A stretch of DNA of 64,000 nucleotides. Origin: Solibacillus ferritrahens. GTDB lineage: Bacteria; Bacillota; Bacilli; Bacillales_A; Planococcaceae. Below the pieces are notes generated by a model that saw nothing but the letters and a program-made list of their open reading frames with translations, did no database searches and was not told where the DNA came from. The position numbers were made by a program, and so were the translations under genes. Shown here one piece after another: positions 17,050 to 24,975 of the stretch (positions are counted from its first letter, which is position 1; each line of letters begins with the position of its first letter). Where the stretch lies: positions 248,001 to 312,000 of the forward strand of contig NZ_JAXCLE010000001.1 in assembly GCF_037027585.1 (NCBI RefSeq), read 5' to 3'.

Positions 17050-17691
17050 ATGTCGGAGTATAAAATAGTAAAGCTAGACGGCGGACATGCCTTTAGCTTA
17101 GAGGGACGCGCTATGAACGTCTCAAACGAACCAATGGACCATGTAACATTTCTCGATCAGTATGAAATTTCAACTGCTGACCTTTCCACATTCAATGTGT
17201 TGGTCGTAACGGACTTTATCGATCAGGAACATCTTTATGAGCAAAAACAAGTAATTGAGAACTTCTTAAATGAGGGGAAAATTGTTATTGCCAACACACA
17301 TATTTTCCGCCCTTGGCTACCGGGCGCTGGTCTATTTATGCCAAAGGAAATTAAATCTCACGCGGATTATTTAATGGAGCCTGCTTCTGAAGGGACATTT
17401 TATGAAGGTGTTGACATGATGGAGCTTGCGTATCGTAAAGGAGTTTCAGGCTTCTATGCACGTGGCTCACACCCTGTAGTAAATAAAGAGTCGGAAGTCA
17501 TTTTACAATATACAGACGGCACGCCAATCGTTTTCATTGACCGCACCGCAACAAAAGGAACTGTTGTCGCTGCTTCTTGCCGTGACTTTTTAACATACGC
17601 AACAGGTGAAAACTCTACACAGCTTATCGCCCCACAATTCCTGGCATGGCTGGATAAAGAATTACTACGCTTAAAAGGAGCTCAAGCATGA
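17050..17691 (+). CDS. Amidotransferase-fold (GATase1/ThuA-like) protein, first of a pair
   Basis: A 213-residue cytoplasmic protein with no signal peptide. AAGGAG precedes the ATG by 7 bases. FNVLVVTDFID (about 55), a following helix, NEGKIVIANTHIFRPW (about 78-93) and a late TKGTVVAASCRDFLTYATG recall the flavodoxin-like fold of class I amidotransferase/ThuA proteins. No clear Cys-His-Glu triad is visible. Its stop overlaps the start of the next, similar gene by 4 bases. The shared Fur-box region ties it to the divergent iron importer. I do not recognise a characterised function; handling of the imported chelate is a guess. Confidence 0.6.
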   Translation: MSEYKIVKLDGGHAFSLEGRAMNVSNEPMDHVTFLDQYEISTADLSTFNVLVVTDFIDQEHLYEQKQVIENFLNEGKIVIANTHIFRPWLPGAGLFMPKEIKSHADYLMEPASEGTFYEGVDMMELAYRKGVSGFYARGSHPVVNKESEVILQYTDGTPIVFIDRTATKGTVVAASCRDFLTYATGENSTQLIAPQFLAWLDKELLRLKGAQA

Positions 17692-18299
17692 GAAAAATAG
17701 CAGTTTTATATAGCGGTCACGCACCACATTTTGTAACATTCAACACACCAAAATACAAACAATATTTCGATAAAATCATCTACTTACCTCGCTTTGCTGA
17801 GCAGGATTTAGACGGCATGGACGTATTAATCGTCCCTTCGCAATTGCACAACAAATTATTGCTAGAAGCGGCACCAGCCATTCGTCGTTTTGCCGATAAC
17901 GGCGGCGTTGTCGTAGCATTCGGTCCTCAGCCATGGAACTGGATTCCAGGTCAAAACTGGGAAACACGCCCGACAAATTTCTGGTGGTGGCTTGAAAAGG
18001 ATGCCGATAGCGGACTGCGCATGGTTGCACCGGATTACCCATTATTCCGTGATGGTTTCTTGGATGAAGCAGGTTGCACATGGCATCAGCACGGCGTATT
18101 CCATTTACAGGAGGGCATGCAGTCCCTCATCGATATGAAGGACGGCGGCTCATTATTGTATGTCGATAAAGTCAGCTCAAAAGGCACTTGGATTGTGACG
18201 ACACTTGACCCTGATTTCCATTTCGGCTCTTATTTCATGCCGGCAACGGAGAAGTTTTTAGACGGCTTCCTTCCATGGTTAGCTTGCGGAGAAATTTAA
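17688..18299 (+). CDS. Amidotransferase-fold (GATase1/ThuA-like) protein, second of a pair
   Basis: A 203-residue protein starting at an ATG inside the preceding stop (ATGA overlap). RKIAVLYSGHAPHF opens it; GMDVLIVPSQLHNKLLLEAA and IRRFADNGGVVVAFGPQPW (about 64-83) give the typical strand-helix-strand of amidotransferase-like folds. An aromatic WNWIPGQNW and FWWWLEK stretch (about 83-105) and CTWHQHG follow. SSKGTWIVTTLDPDFHFGSY parallels the end of its neighbour. Both look like diverged copies that may form a heterodimer. A strong terminator follows. Function unknown; iron regulation inferred. Confidence 0.6.
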   Translation: MRKIAVLYSGHAPHFVTFNTPKYKQYFDKIIYLPRFAEQDLDGMDVLIVPSQLHNKLLLEAAPAIRRFADNGGVVVAFGPQPWNWIPGQNWETRPTNFWWWLEKDADSGLRMVAPDYPLFRDGFLDEAGCTWHQHGVFHLQEGMQSLIDMKDGGSLLYVDKVSSKGTWIVTTLDPDFHFGSYFMPATEKFLDGFLPWLACGEI

Positions 18300-18308
18300 T
18301 AGCATAGA

Positions 18309-18355
18309 AAAAAAGCATGGTACCCGCAAAATGAATGCGAGCGCCATGCTTTTAC
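18309..18355. terminator. Bidirectional terminator
   Basis: AAAAGCATGG (18311-18320) and CCATGCTTTT (18344-18353) form a long stem with A-run and T-run, between convergent genes. Confidence 0.8.
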
Positions 18356-18361
18356 TTATTA

Positions 18362-18610
18362 TTAGTCGTTAGAATTTTCGTCTGTATCTAATTCAGTGTC
18401 CGCTTCGCCGTCGGTATTTACTTCACCTTCAGTACCTGCGTCACCATCAGTATCTAAATCTAGATCTACATTCGTATCATCGTTCGTGTCATCAACTACG
18501 CCGTCGTTTTCATCTTCAATAATAACCGGATCTTCGTCATCGTTACAAGCTGCGAGTGATAATGATAACACCGCTGCCGCCATAAGTGTAGAGTATTTTT
18601 TTAATTTCAT
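18362..18610 (-). CDS. Small acidic lipoprotein
   Basis: An 82-residue protein. The ATG at 18608-18610 has GGGAGG 10 bases upstream; a longer frame to 18706 lacks such a signal. The N-terminus is a lipoprotein signal peptide ending LAAC (Cys about 22). The rest is almost only D, E, T, G, N and V with DTDGDA/NTDGEA/DTDEN repeats, so it is probably disordered and could bind cations. No domain is recognisable. Confidence 0.65.
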   Translation of the reverse strand: MKLKKYSTLMAAAVLSLSLAACNDDEDPVIIEDENDGVVDDTNDDTNVDLDLDTDGDAGTEGEVNTDGEADTELDTDENSND

Positions 18611-18763
18611 AAATAAATTGCCTCCCTTACTGTTTGATGTTCTTTTCCCAACATTGTTAAAAGAGAAACATATTTTTTCATTTTTCCTGCAAAAAAACAT
18701 TTTCACCCTTTCTATTTTCCCATAAATTAGGATAATTTATAATGAGTACAGGAGGTGAAAAAA

Positions 18764-19693
18764 TTGCAGCAATCGAGGCATTATTTATTTATCGAAACAC
18801 TGATGAAGCGCATAAGGATGGACGATTCGGAGGCCTCAGCAATCCAGCAAGAATTTTACCGATTAGAGGCCGGCTTATCTGGAGAGCAAAAATTAAAGCG
18901 ACTGCTAACGGATTTTTATTTTAAAACAGAATTTCACATCTTTTATAATTTTGAATGTAAAAATTCAAAAGGTTTTACCCATCAAATGGACGCATTGCTC
19001 CTTACACCAAATTTTGTCTTAGTGATCGAAGTAAAACAAATATCCGGTACCCTTTTCTACAAGCCTTCCCTGCATGAATTCTTCCGCGTACAGGATCAAA
19101 TAAGTGAAAATTTCCCCAACCCGTTCGACCAAGCCTACCGTCACCAGCTTTTCCTGGAGCACCAGTTAAAGGCCTGGCAAATATCTATTCCCGTTTACCA
19201 CATCGTCGTACTAGCCAATTACCGCGCAAAGCTCGATGAGTCCTTAAACAATTTTCCAATTATGCATATGAGCGGCATCCCCAGATTTATCGAAAAGCTC
19301 TATAAACAGCATCCAAAACCCCGAGCGCATATCACTTTTCTACAAAAACAATTCGAGCAATTATACGAGCCGCTCCCCCCACGCAGGACAATTGAAAAGC
19401 ACCGACTCCGCACCGGCGTTTTATGTAAGCAGTGCGATTATGTAAACGAAATGCATTACAAGCAAGGCAATTTCATCTGTCCCGTCTGCGGCGCAAAAAG
19501 TAAGGAAGCCCTATATGAAACTTTATTACAATACAGAATTTTAGTCAGTCCCCGCATATCCAATAAAGCGTTCCGCGAATTTTTCAATATCCACTGTATC
19601 CATATCGCGTCCAAACTATTAGCAAAAGCCGGACTCGAAAAGCATGGGGCGAATAAAGGCACGTATTACATCATTCCCGAAAAGTTTGAATGA
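18764..19693 (+). CDS. NERD domain protein with zinc ribbon
   Basis: A 309-residue protein. I take the TTG at 18764-18766 as start because AGGAGGTGA lies 6-9 bases before it; a GTG at 18755 overlaps that site. The NERD (nuclease-related) domain covers about 35-150: SGEQKLKRLL, then HQMDALLLTPNFVLVIEVKQ with the D...E-x-K catalytic-like residues of restriction-fold nucleases. Near 230-255 a CxxC...CxxC pair (LCKQCDY and CPVCGAKS) forms a zinc ribbon. A terminator follows at once. Likely a nucleic-acid-processing enzyme; its substrate is unknown. Confidence 0.82.
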   Translation: MQQSRHYLFIETLMKRIRMDDSEASAIQQEFYRLEAGLSGEQKLKRLLTDFYFKTEFHIFYNFECKNSKGFTHQMDALLLTPNFVLVIEVKQISGTLFYKPSLHEFFRVQDQISENFPNPFDQAYRHQLFLEHQLKAWQISIPVYHIVVLANYRAKLDESLNNFPIMHMSGIPRFIEKLYKQHPKPRAHITFLQKQFEQLYEPLPPRRTIEKHRLRTGVLCKQCDYVNEMHYKQGNFICPVCGAKSKEALYETLLQYRILVSPRISNKAFREFFNIHCIHIASKLLAKAGLEKHGANKGTYYIIPEKFE

Positions 19694-19699
19694 TCACTC

Positions 19700-19735
19700 A
19701 TGAAGGGACTTTTACTATGAAGTCCCTTCTTTTTA
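19700..19735 (+). terminator. Terminator of the NERD gene
   Basis: GAAGGGACT (19702-19710) pairs with AGTCCCTTC (19721-19729), then TTTTT. Confidence 0.8.
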
Positions 19736-19762
19736 TGCAATAAAAAAGCAGCACAATGGCTA

Positions 19763-19993
19763 CTAATTTACAAAATACAATATTACAAAAACTATAAATA
19801 AAACGATGCCCAGTGGGACAGAAATTTTATCCAACATATTTTTTTTGCGAATAAAGCCTCCATACGCCACTAAAGCTGAAGCAATCGCAAAAATAATATA
19901 CTCGTACTCATTAGGTTTAAACATAATCAATAAAAAAATCGCGAAAAAGCCGATGAGTACAGCATATACCCATTTTCTATCTATTTTTTCCAT
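19763..19993 (-). CDS. Small three-helix membrane protein
   Basis: A 76-residue protein with hydrophobic helices at about 8-25, 31-48 and 56-75, split by short charged loops (KPNEYEY, RKKNMLDK). AAAGG lies rather far (about 14 bases) from the ATG, so translation may be weak. It matches no family I can name. Confidence 0.55.
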   Translation of the reverse strand: MEKIDRKWVYAVLIGFFAIFLLIMFKPNEYEYIIFAIASALVAYGGFIRKKNMLDKISVPLGIVLFIVFVILYFVN

Positions 19994-20098
19994 AAAGTAA
20001 TAAACATCCCTTTTATTTCATTTATAGTAACAATACCATAATTATATTAAGAAAACATTAATACATAGGTAATACCTGCATCCCCTTGCCCACGGATT

Positions 20099-20270
20099 TT
20101 CTAATATATCGCGAAATGTTCTAATATAAATTTTTTTCTTCTAATATATTGCCGATTTTCTAATAAAAGTGCCCATTGTGCTAATAAGTCCTCCCAATGT
20201 TCAAATAAAACTCGGAAATGTGCTAATATCCCCTCACTATTTTCTAATAACCCTCTTCAATCTTCTAATA
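20099..20270 (+). repeat. Nine-unit phased TTCTAATA array (family A, copy 1)
   Basis: The core C of CTAATA (or a variant) falls at 20101, 20121, 20141, 20160, 20181, 20202, 20223, 20244 and 20265. The intervals are 20, 20, 19, 21, 21, 21, 21 and 21. The word is preceded by TT, TG or CT and followed by T or A; unit six is CAAATA. The spacers between are unrelated to each other and to the other copies. The same arrangement occurs at 52463-52634 and, on the other strand, at 42305-42478. The array lies behind the MFS terminator. Confidence 0.9.
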
Positions 20271-20545
20271 AAACCCACGCACCCACTTCGCCACCCCACT
20301 TCATCCAACGATCCAACCCCGTCCCCACCCCAAATCCGTGTATCTTCTAATATCCCGCACAACTTTATCCAATAAACGCACTCAAACTTCTAATAAAACC
20401 CACGCACCCAGCAACCCACCCCACTTCATCCAACGATCCAACCCCGTCCCCACCCCAAATCCGCGTATCTTCTAATATCCCGCACAACTTTTCCAATAAA
20501 CGCACTCAATCTTCTAATAAAACCCGATCCCCCAGCAACCCACCC
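20263..20545 (+). repeat. About 125-bp C-rich tandem repeat extending array copy 1
   Basis: A unit starting CTTCTAATAAAACCCACGCA repeats at 20263 and 20388, with a partial third at 20512 (periods 125 and 124). Each contains a long C-rich segment (ATCCAACCCCGTCCCCACCC) and two more CTAATA-like words. It appears to have grown by tandem duplication of the end of the nine-unit array. Confidence 0.85.
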
Positions 20546-20603
20546 CAATTTTCTAATAAAATCCGCTCCGCACGCGCGCCGAGCCACAACTCAGCCCCCA
20601 CAA

Positions 20604-20638
20604 CAAAAAAACAGCACCGGCAATAAACCGATGCTGCG
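20604..20638 (-). terminator. Terminator of the MFS gene
   Basis: Minus-strand stem CAGCATCGG (20628-20636) with CCGGTGCTG (20612-20620), then seven T. Confidence 0.8.
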
Positions 20639-20654
20639 CAGCCAACCAAAAACC

Positions 20655-22070
20655 TTAGTTCCCCACTGGCTTACTATTTTTCACGAAGAATGAACCTACT
20701 AACCCAATCACTGATACTACGCTTACTACAACGAAAGCTGTGTGTACACCGTGCGCGAGCATTTCTCCCGGTAATGCATTGCTGAACTTTTCAGCATAAT
20801 TTTCTTGCCCAATAGTGAACAGTGTAATCGCGATCGCTGTACCTGAAGCACCTGCGATTTGTGTTAATGTATTTAATGCCGCTGAACCATCCGCAAATTT
20901 CTGCGGTTGCAATGAATTCATCGCATTTGTTTGCGCCGGCATAATCGTCATTGATACCCCTACGAAAAATACACATAAGTTAACGATAATAATCCAAGTC
21001 GCTGTCGTAGCCGAAATTGTCGTTAAGAATACAATCATACTAATTAAAATCATCGTAAATCCGATACGTGTGAAGATCTTTGCTCCCACTTTATCGAAAT
21101 TAGCACCAACGATCGGTGACATAATAATATTTAAAATATTCCCTGGCAGCATACATAATCCTGCAGTTAATGCTGCGAAACCTAATACTGTTTTCAAAAA
21201 CATTGGTACTAATATTGCTACAGATAAAATCATGAACATTGACGCTACCATTAAAGCGACACCTAAACTAAACATCGGTGACTTGAATACCGATAAGTCG
21301 ATCATTGGCTCATCCATTTTTGTTTGGCGAATACCAAATACTACTAATAACACTAACCCTACTACAAGCGGTACCCAAACGATCACTTCTGTAATCGATT
21401 GCTCTGCCAACGTAGCGAGGGCGAAAACAACACCGCCGAAACCTAATGTAGAGGAAACTAATGATAATAAATCAATTTTAGGTCGTGTTACGTTTGACAC
21501 ATTGTCTATTTTATTCCATGCAAAGAAAATAACGAGCGCATAAACAACAGCCATGATCCAGAAAATATATCTCCAGCTAAGTGAAGAGACGATTAACCCT
21601 GCGATTGATGGCCCTAATGCTGGACCTGCAGTTAAAATAATACCTACAATCCCCATTACTGCCCCACGCTTTTGCACTGGGAATATGAGCATTACGACAC
21701 TAAACATTAACGGTAAAATAATACCCGTTGCGATCGCTTGTACAAAACGACCTACTAATAAAACCGTAAAATTCGGTGCTAATGCGCCTAATAACGAACC
21801 GATAATCGCAATCACTATTGCCGCCACAACTAATTGACGCGTTGTAAACCACCGTACTAAATAAGATGATAATGGAACTAATACTGCTAAAACTAAAAGA
21901 TAACCAGTTGTTAACCACGCCGCTGATGCCGCGGATACACTGAAATCATCCATAATATTTGTTAATGCCATGTTTAAGGCTGTTTCACCGAATAGACCTA
22001 GGAACGTCCCGATCATTAATACCGCTGCCATACCTTTAGGGCTTTTAACATTGAAAAAAGGTGCTGCCAC
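20655..22070 (-). CDS. MFS drug efflux transporter, DHA2 (14-helix) family
   Basis: A 471-residue proton-driven exporter resembling LmrB/EmrB-type multidrug pumps. GTG start with AGGAGG 8 bases upstream. MALTNIMDDFSVSAASAAWL (about 34-53) and WLTTGYLLVLAVLVPLSSYL are the usual helix 1-2 motif. GRFVQAIATGIILPLMFSVV (about 107-126) is motif B-like and GPALGPSIAGLIVSSLSWRY is motif C, the antiporter motif. A TetR regulator gene lies upstream, and a 16-base word is shared between the two control regions. The drug range cannot be inferred. Confidence 0.9.
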   Translation of the reverse strand: MAAPFFNVKSPKGMAAVLMIGTFLGLFGETALNMALTNIMDDFSVSAASAAWLTTGYLLVLAVLVPLSSYLVRWFTTRQLVVAAIVIAIIGSLLGALAPNFTVLLVGRFVQAIATGIILPLMFSVVMLIFPVQKRGAVMGIVGIILTAGPALGPSIAGLIVSSLSWRYIFWIMAVVYALVIFFAWNKIDNVSNVTRPKIDLLSLVSSTLGFGGVVFALATLAEQSITEVIVWVPLVVGLVLLVVFGIRQTKMDEPMIDLSVFKSPMFSLGVALMVASMFMILSVAILVPMFLKTVLGFAALTAGLCMLPGNILNIIMSPIVGANFDKVGAKIFTRIGFTMILISMIVFLTTISATTATWIIIVNLCVFFVGVSMTIMPAQTNAMNSLQPQKFADGSAALNTLTQIAGASGTAIAITLFTIGQENYAEKFSNALPGEMLAHGVHTAFVVVSVVSVIGLVGSFFVKNSKPVGN

Positions 22071-22226
22071 TTCTGTTTCCTCCTGTACTATAAAAACTTA
22101 TTTATGAAGATGATAATTGCTACCTATCATACTTTTGCTGTTATATAACGTTTGCTTTGTTTTAACAGCACGCTTTACAATATAGCAAACTTTTTCGTAG
22201 AAATTCAATCTTTCCAGAAGAAAAAA

Positions 22227-22242
22227 TAGACCAGTTGTTATA
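22227..22242 (+). promoter_or_regulatory. TetR operator-like word upstream of the MFS gene
   Basis: TAGACCAGTTGTTATA differs at one base from the word TAGACCGGTTGTTATA in front of the TetR gene (minus strand, 23137-23152). The two are in opposite orientation. The AGACC/GGTCT core recalls LmrA/QdoR-type operators. Confidence 0.55.
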
Positions 22243-22497
22243 ATTGTGAACATCCAATAACCATTTATAACCTTTTGTGGGTATAAGCATCGTATACAAA
22301 TATTCCCACACCCACTTTGAAAACGATTGCAAAATTTCAATCTAAATTTGAACAAATGGTGACAAAAGTTGATCCATCAACATTGGCGACTCATTTTATA
22401 GGCTTTGCTATGAAAAAAGTTCATTTATCAACACTTTTTCATCGGTTTCCCTAAAAAAAGCTCCAATTGTGAACAACTTTTCACAGGAAAATTGGAT

Positions 22498-22535
22498 CAA
22501 AAAAACCGCTAAGACAATTTTTTGCCTTAACGGTT
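22498..22535 (-). terminator. Terminator of the TetR gene
   Basis: Minus-strand stem AACCGTTAAGGCA (22523-22535) and TGTCTTAGCGGTT (22504-22516), followed by T-run; the stem overlaps the stop codon. So the regulator and the pump are separate transcripts. Confidence 0.75.
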
Positions 22536-23119
22536 CACTTATATTGCGCAAGTATTGCTGGGATTACTTTACTTATATTTAACAACGGTTCATTTGACCG
22601 CTGCGACAATGATAACGTCACCGCACCTTCAATCATCGCACTGACAACTTTACTAATAATGACAGCTGATTCATCGCTATAGCCGTTTGAAATGAGTTTC
22701 GTATAATAAATCGATTCCCAGTACTTATACGTATCTCCGCATGCTTTACGTAAACGTTCATTCATAAAAGCCGATTCCGCCGCAAGCAAACCAAAGGGCA
22801 TAATTGAAAAAGAATGTTCCTCAAGTCCGCTCTCCATATCAAATAACTCAGCCATTGCTAAAATATGCGCATTTAACGCAGCCTCAACTTCCTCAAATTC
22901 ATTCATATAACGCTGAATAGACGCACCAATTCTTCGCTTCGATAGCTCAATCGCCGCCTCCGCCAATTGCTCCTTGCCTTTAGGAAAATAATGATAAAGC
23001 GAACCTTTAGGCGACCCAGATTCCTGAATAATTTGATTTAAGCCTGTTCCGTGAAACCCCTGAAAATAAAAAAGCCTTGTTGCTGTTTCTAAAATATTGT
23101 CCTTCGTCTGATTAGACAT
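22535..23119 (-). CDS. TetR/AcrR family repressor (LmrA/YxaF-like)
   Basis: A 194-residue repressor. The N-terminal helix-turn-helix (about 8-50) reads ILETATRLFYFQGFHGTGLN, then SGSPKGSLYHYFPKGKEQLA, the characteristic motif of LmrA/YxaF-type TetR proteins. The C-terminal ligand domain has a single Cys near 127. Its own upstream region and that of the MFS pump share a 16-base word, so it most likely represses both and is released by a pump substrate. Confidence 0.88.
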   Translation of the reverse strand: MSNQTKDNILETATRLFYFQGFHGTGLNQIIQESGSPKGSLYHYFPKGKEQLAEAAIELSKRRIGASIQRYMNEFEEVEAALNAHILAMAELFDMESGLEEHSFSIMPFGLLAAESAFMNERLRKACGDTYKYWESIYYTKLISNGYSDESAVIISKVVSAMIEGAVTLSLSQRSNEPLLNISKVIPAILAQYK

Positions 23120-23136
23120 ATCGTTCCCTCACTATC

Positions 23137-23152
23137 TATAACAACCGGTCTA
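23137..23152 (-). promoter_or_regulatory. TetR operator-like word upstream of its own gene
   Basis: Minus strand TAGACCGGTTGTTATA, 18 bases before the TetR start codon, matching the site at 22227-22242 in 15 of 16 bases. Confidence 0.55.
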
Positions 23153-23316
23153 ACTTGACCTTTAAACTACCCTATAATTTGAATAAGTTAAACATATCAT
23201 AAACTGTTCATTGTATATAAGCAGGAGACGCTAAAGTCACAAAATTCATCCCATATAACTCCCTATTTCTTTAATTTTAAGTAATTTCGACTCTAACTAA
23301 TATTTGATTCTACAAT

Positions 23317-23360
23317 ATAAAAACTTCCTTTTAACCTTGATAGAGTTTAAAGGAAGCATT
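23317..23360 (-). terminator. Terminator of the hexuronate operon
   Basis: Minus-strand stem CTTCCTTTAAAC (23345-23356) with GTTAAAAGGAAG (23324-23335), then TTTTTATA; 20 bases after the aldolase stop. Confidence 0.75.
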
Positions 23361-23376
23361 ATTACTACATATTCAT

Positions 23377-23997
23377 TTATGATAAAAGTTCAATCCAACG
23401 TTCAGTCTCTTTTTGAAGCAATGCCCAATCTTCATTTTTCACCAGCTCTTTATTAATTAAGTCACTACCAGCGCCAATTGCTGCAGCACCCGCTTCTAAA
23501 TAGCTCTTTGCATTAGCTAGCGTTATCCCGCCTGTCGTCATAATTGCGATATGACTTAATGGACCTTTGACATCTTTAATAAAACTTGGACTAAGTGCAG
23601 AAGCTGGGAATAATTTAATCATTTGTGCTCCTGCGCTATAGGCAGTTTGCATTTCGGTTGGTGTAAATACACCCGGAATGACAGCAACGCCATTTTTTAG
23701 ACTATGTTCAACAACCGCCAAATTTAACGAGGGTGAAACGATAAATTGGGCACCTGCATCAAGGGCTGATATGCAGTCTTCAATAGTCAATACCGTACCG
23801 GCTCCAACAATAACTCGATCACCGAAATTTTGACGTGTTTCTTTAATAATCTCTGTAGCGTTTTTAGTATCCATCGTAACCTCAATCGCTTTAACGCCTC
23901 CCAAAATGAGGGCTTCAATTAAAGATTGACTAGTTTCATAAGGGATTTTTCGTAAAACCGGGATTAACTTTAATAATTTCAGTTCGTTATAGATCAT
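23377..23997 (-). CDS. eda: KDPG/KHG aldolase
   Basis: A 206-residue class I aldolase that splits 2-keto-3-deoxy-6-phosphogluconate into pyruvate and glyceraldehyde 3-phosphate. Glu39 (VKAIEVTMDT) and the Schiff-base Lys128 (AQMIKLFPAS) are in place, with GAGTVLT and TTGGIT phosphate/substrate loops. Last gene of the hexuronate operon, 7 bases after the KDG kinase, so the two final steps are made together. Its products feed the glycolytic cluster encoded next door. Confidence 0.93.
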   Translation of the reverse strand: MIYNELKLLKLIPVLRKIPYETSQSLIEALILGGVKAIEVTMDTKNATEIIKETRQNFGDRVIVGAGTVLTIEDCISALDAGAQFIVSPSLNLAVVEHSLKNGVAVIPGVFTPTEMQTAYSAGAQMIKLFPASALSPSFIKDVKGPLSHIAIMTTGGITLANAKSYLEAGAAAIGAGSDLINKELVKNEDWALLQKETERWIELLS

Positions 23998-24004
23998 TAT
24001 TCAA

Positions 24005-24952
24005 CTACCTCTCAATTAAATCACGTTTTCCTAAAAACATTTCTACTTCTTCAAAATATGGTAACCCTTCATTATCACCTTGTACTTGTACAACCATTGC
24101 TCCTACTGCATTGGCGATCTGCATAATCTTTTCAATATTCCAACCTTGTAATTTTCCATATAAAAATGCTGCTCCAAAACCATCCCCTGCACCGACTGTA
24201 TCAACTACTTTACTAACAGGAAATCCTGGGACAATATTCCACTTTTTATTTTCATAATATGAAGCTCCTTTTGCCCCTTCCTTAACAATTACATGCTCAA
24301 AATTGTATTTTTCTATATGGCTAAATAATTCAGTGTCTTCCTTTGTATCAAATAGCATTTCCAATTCCTCGCGACCTGTTAATAAATAATCTACATATGG
24401 TAAGTACTGAGTAAGCGTTTTTCTTGCTTGCTCTTTAGACCATAGTTTTAAGCGAATATTCGGATCAAGTGCCACCTTCACACCAGACTCTTTTGCAAAT
24501 TGAATTGCCTTTAAAATCACTTCTCGATTTTGCTCTGTAATTGCTGGGAATACTCCTGAAACATGAAGAATTTTCGTATTTTTTATATAGTCAAGTGGTA
24601 AACTTTCTACAGTCAGCGTTTCTGTTGGTGAATTTTGGCGATAGTAAAACGTTTTACTATCTCCTGACTCTTGAATTTCTTTAAAATTAAGTGAAGTAGC
24701 GTAGTGCTCCATCAATTTCACTTCTGAAATATCAATACCTTCACCACGAACAGTATTTAAAATATGCCGTCCAAATTCATCTTTTCCAAGTCTACTAATC
24801 CAACCAGCTTTTGCACCTAGACGAGCGCACCCGATCACCACGTTTAACTCAGCTCCCCCTATCTTCCGTTCGAATTGATGAACGAAACGTAGTGGTCCCT
24901 TCGCTGTTGGGTCAAAAGTAATCATGCCATCCCCTATTGTAATAATGTCCAT
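24005..24952 (-). CDS. kdgK: 2-keto-3-deoxygluconate kinase (PfkB family)
   Basis: A 315-residue sugar kinase. The N-terminal PfkB word is GGAELNVVIGCARLGAKAGW (about 32-51) and the C-terminal ATP/catalytic word is DTVGAGDGFGAAFLYGK, with base Asp near residue 254. It phosphorylates KDG made by the upstream dehydrogenases and passes it to the aldolase. The context (KduI, KduD-like enzymes, Eda) makes KDG a much better substrate guess than fructose or ribose. Confidence 0.88.
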   Translation of the reverse strand: MDIITIGDGMITFDPTAKGPLRFVHQFERKIGGAELNVVIGCARLGAKAGWISRLGKDEFGRHILNTVRGEGIDISEVKLMEHYATSLNFKEIQESGDSKTFYYRQNSPTETLTVESLPLDYIKNTKILHVSGVFPAITEQNREVILKAIQFAKESGVKVALDPNIRLKLWSKEQARKTLTQYLPYVDYLLTGREELEMLFDTKEDTELFSHIEKYNFEHVIVKEGAKGASYYENKKWNIVPGFPVSKVVDTVGAGDGFGAAFLYGKLQGWNIEKIMQIANAVGAMVVQVQGDNEGLPYFEEVEMFLGKRDLIER

Positions 24953-24975
24953 ACTTTCCCCTCACCGTCTTAAAA

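Noticed and set aside
20169..20375. 68-codon Pro-rich plus-strand frame
   Set aside because: Falls inside the array and C-rich tandem repeat, with no start signal.
20099..20560. CRISPR array
   Set aside because: The repeated word is only 8-10 bases, units are 19-21 bp, spacers are shorter than any CRISPR spacer, and no cas genes are near.
20815..21837. Long plus-strand frames opposite the MFS gene
   Set aside because: Antisense shadows of a clear transporter gene, rich in Thr, Asn and Ile as expected for reversed membrane-protein codons.
22098..22355. 85-codon minus-strand frame
   Set aside because: Lies in the MFS promoter region, covers the operator-like word, and has Cys/Phe-rich random composition.
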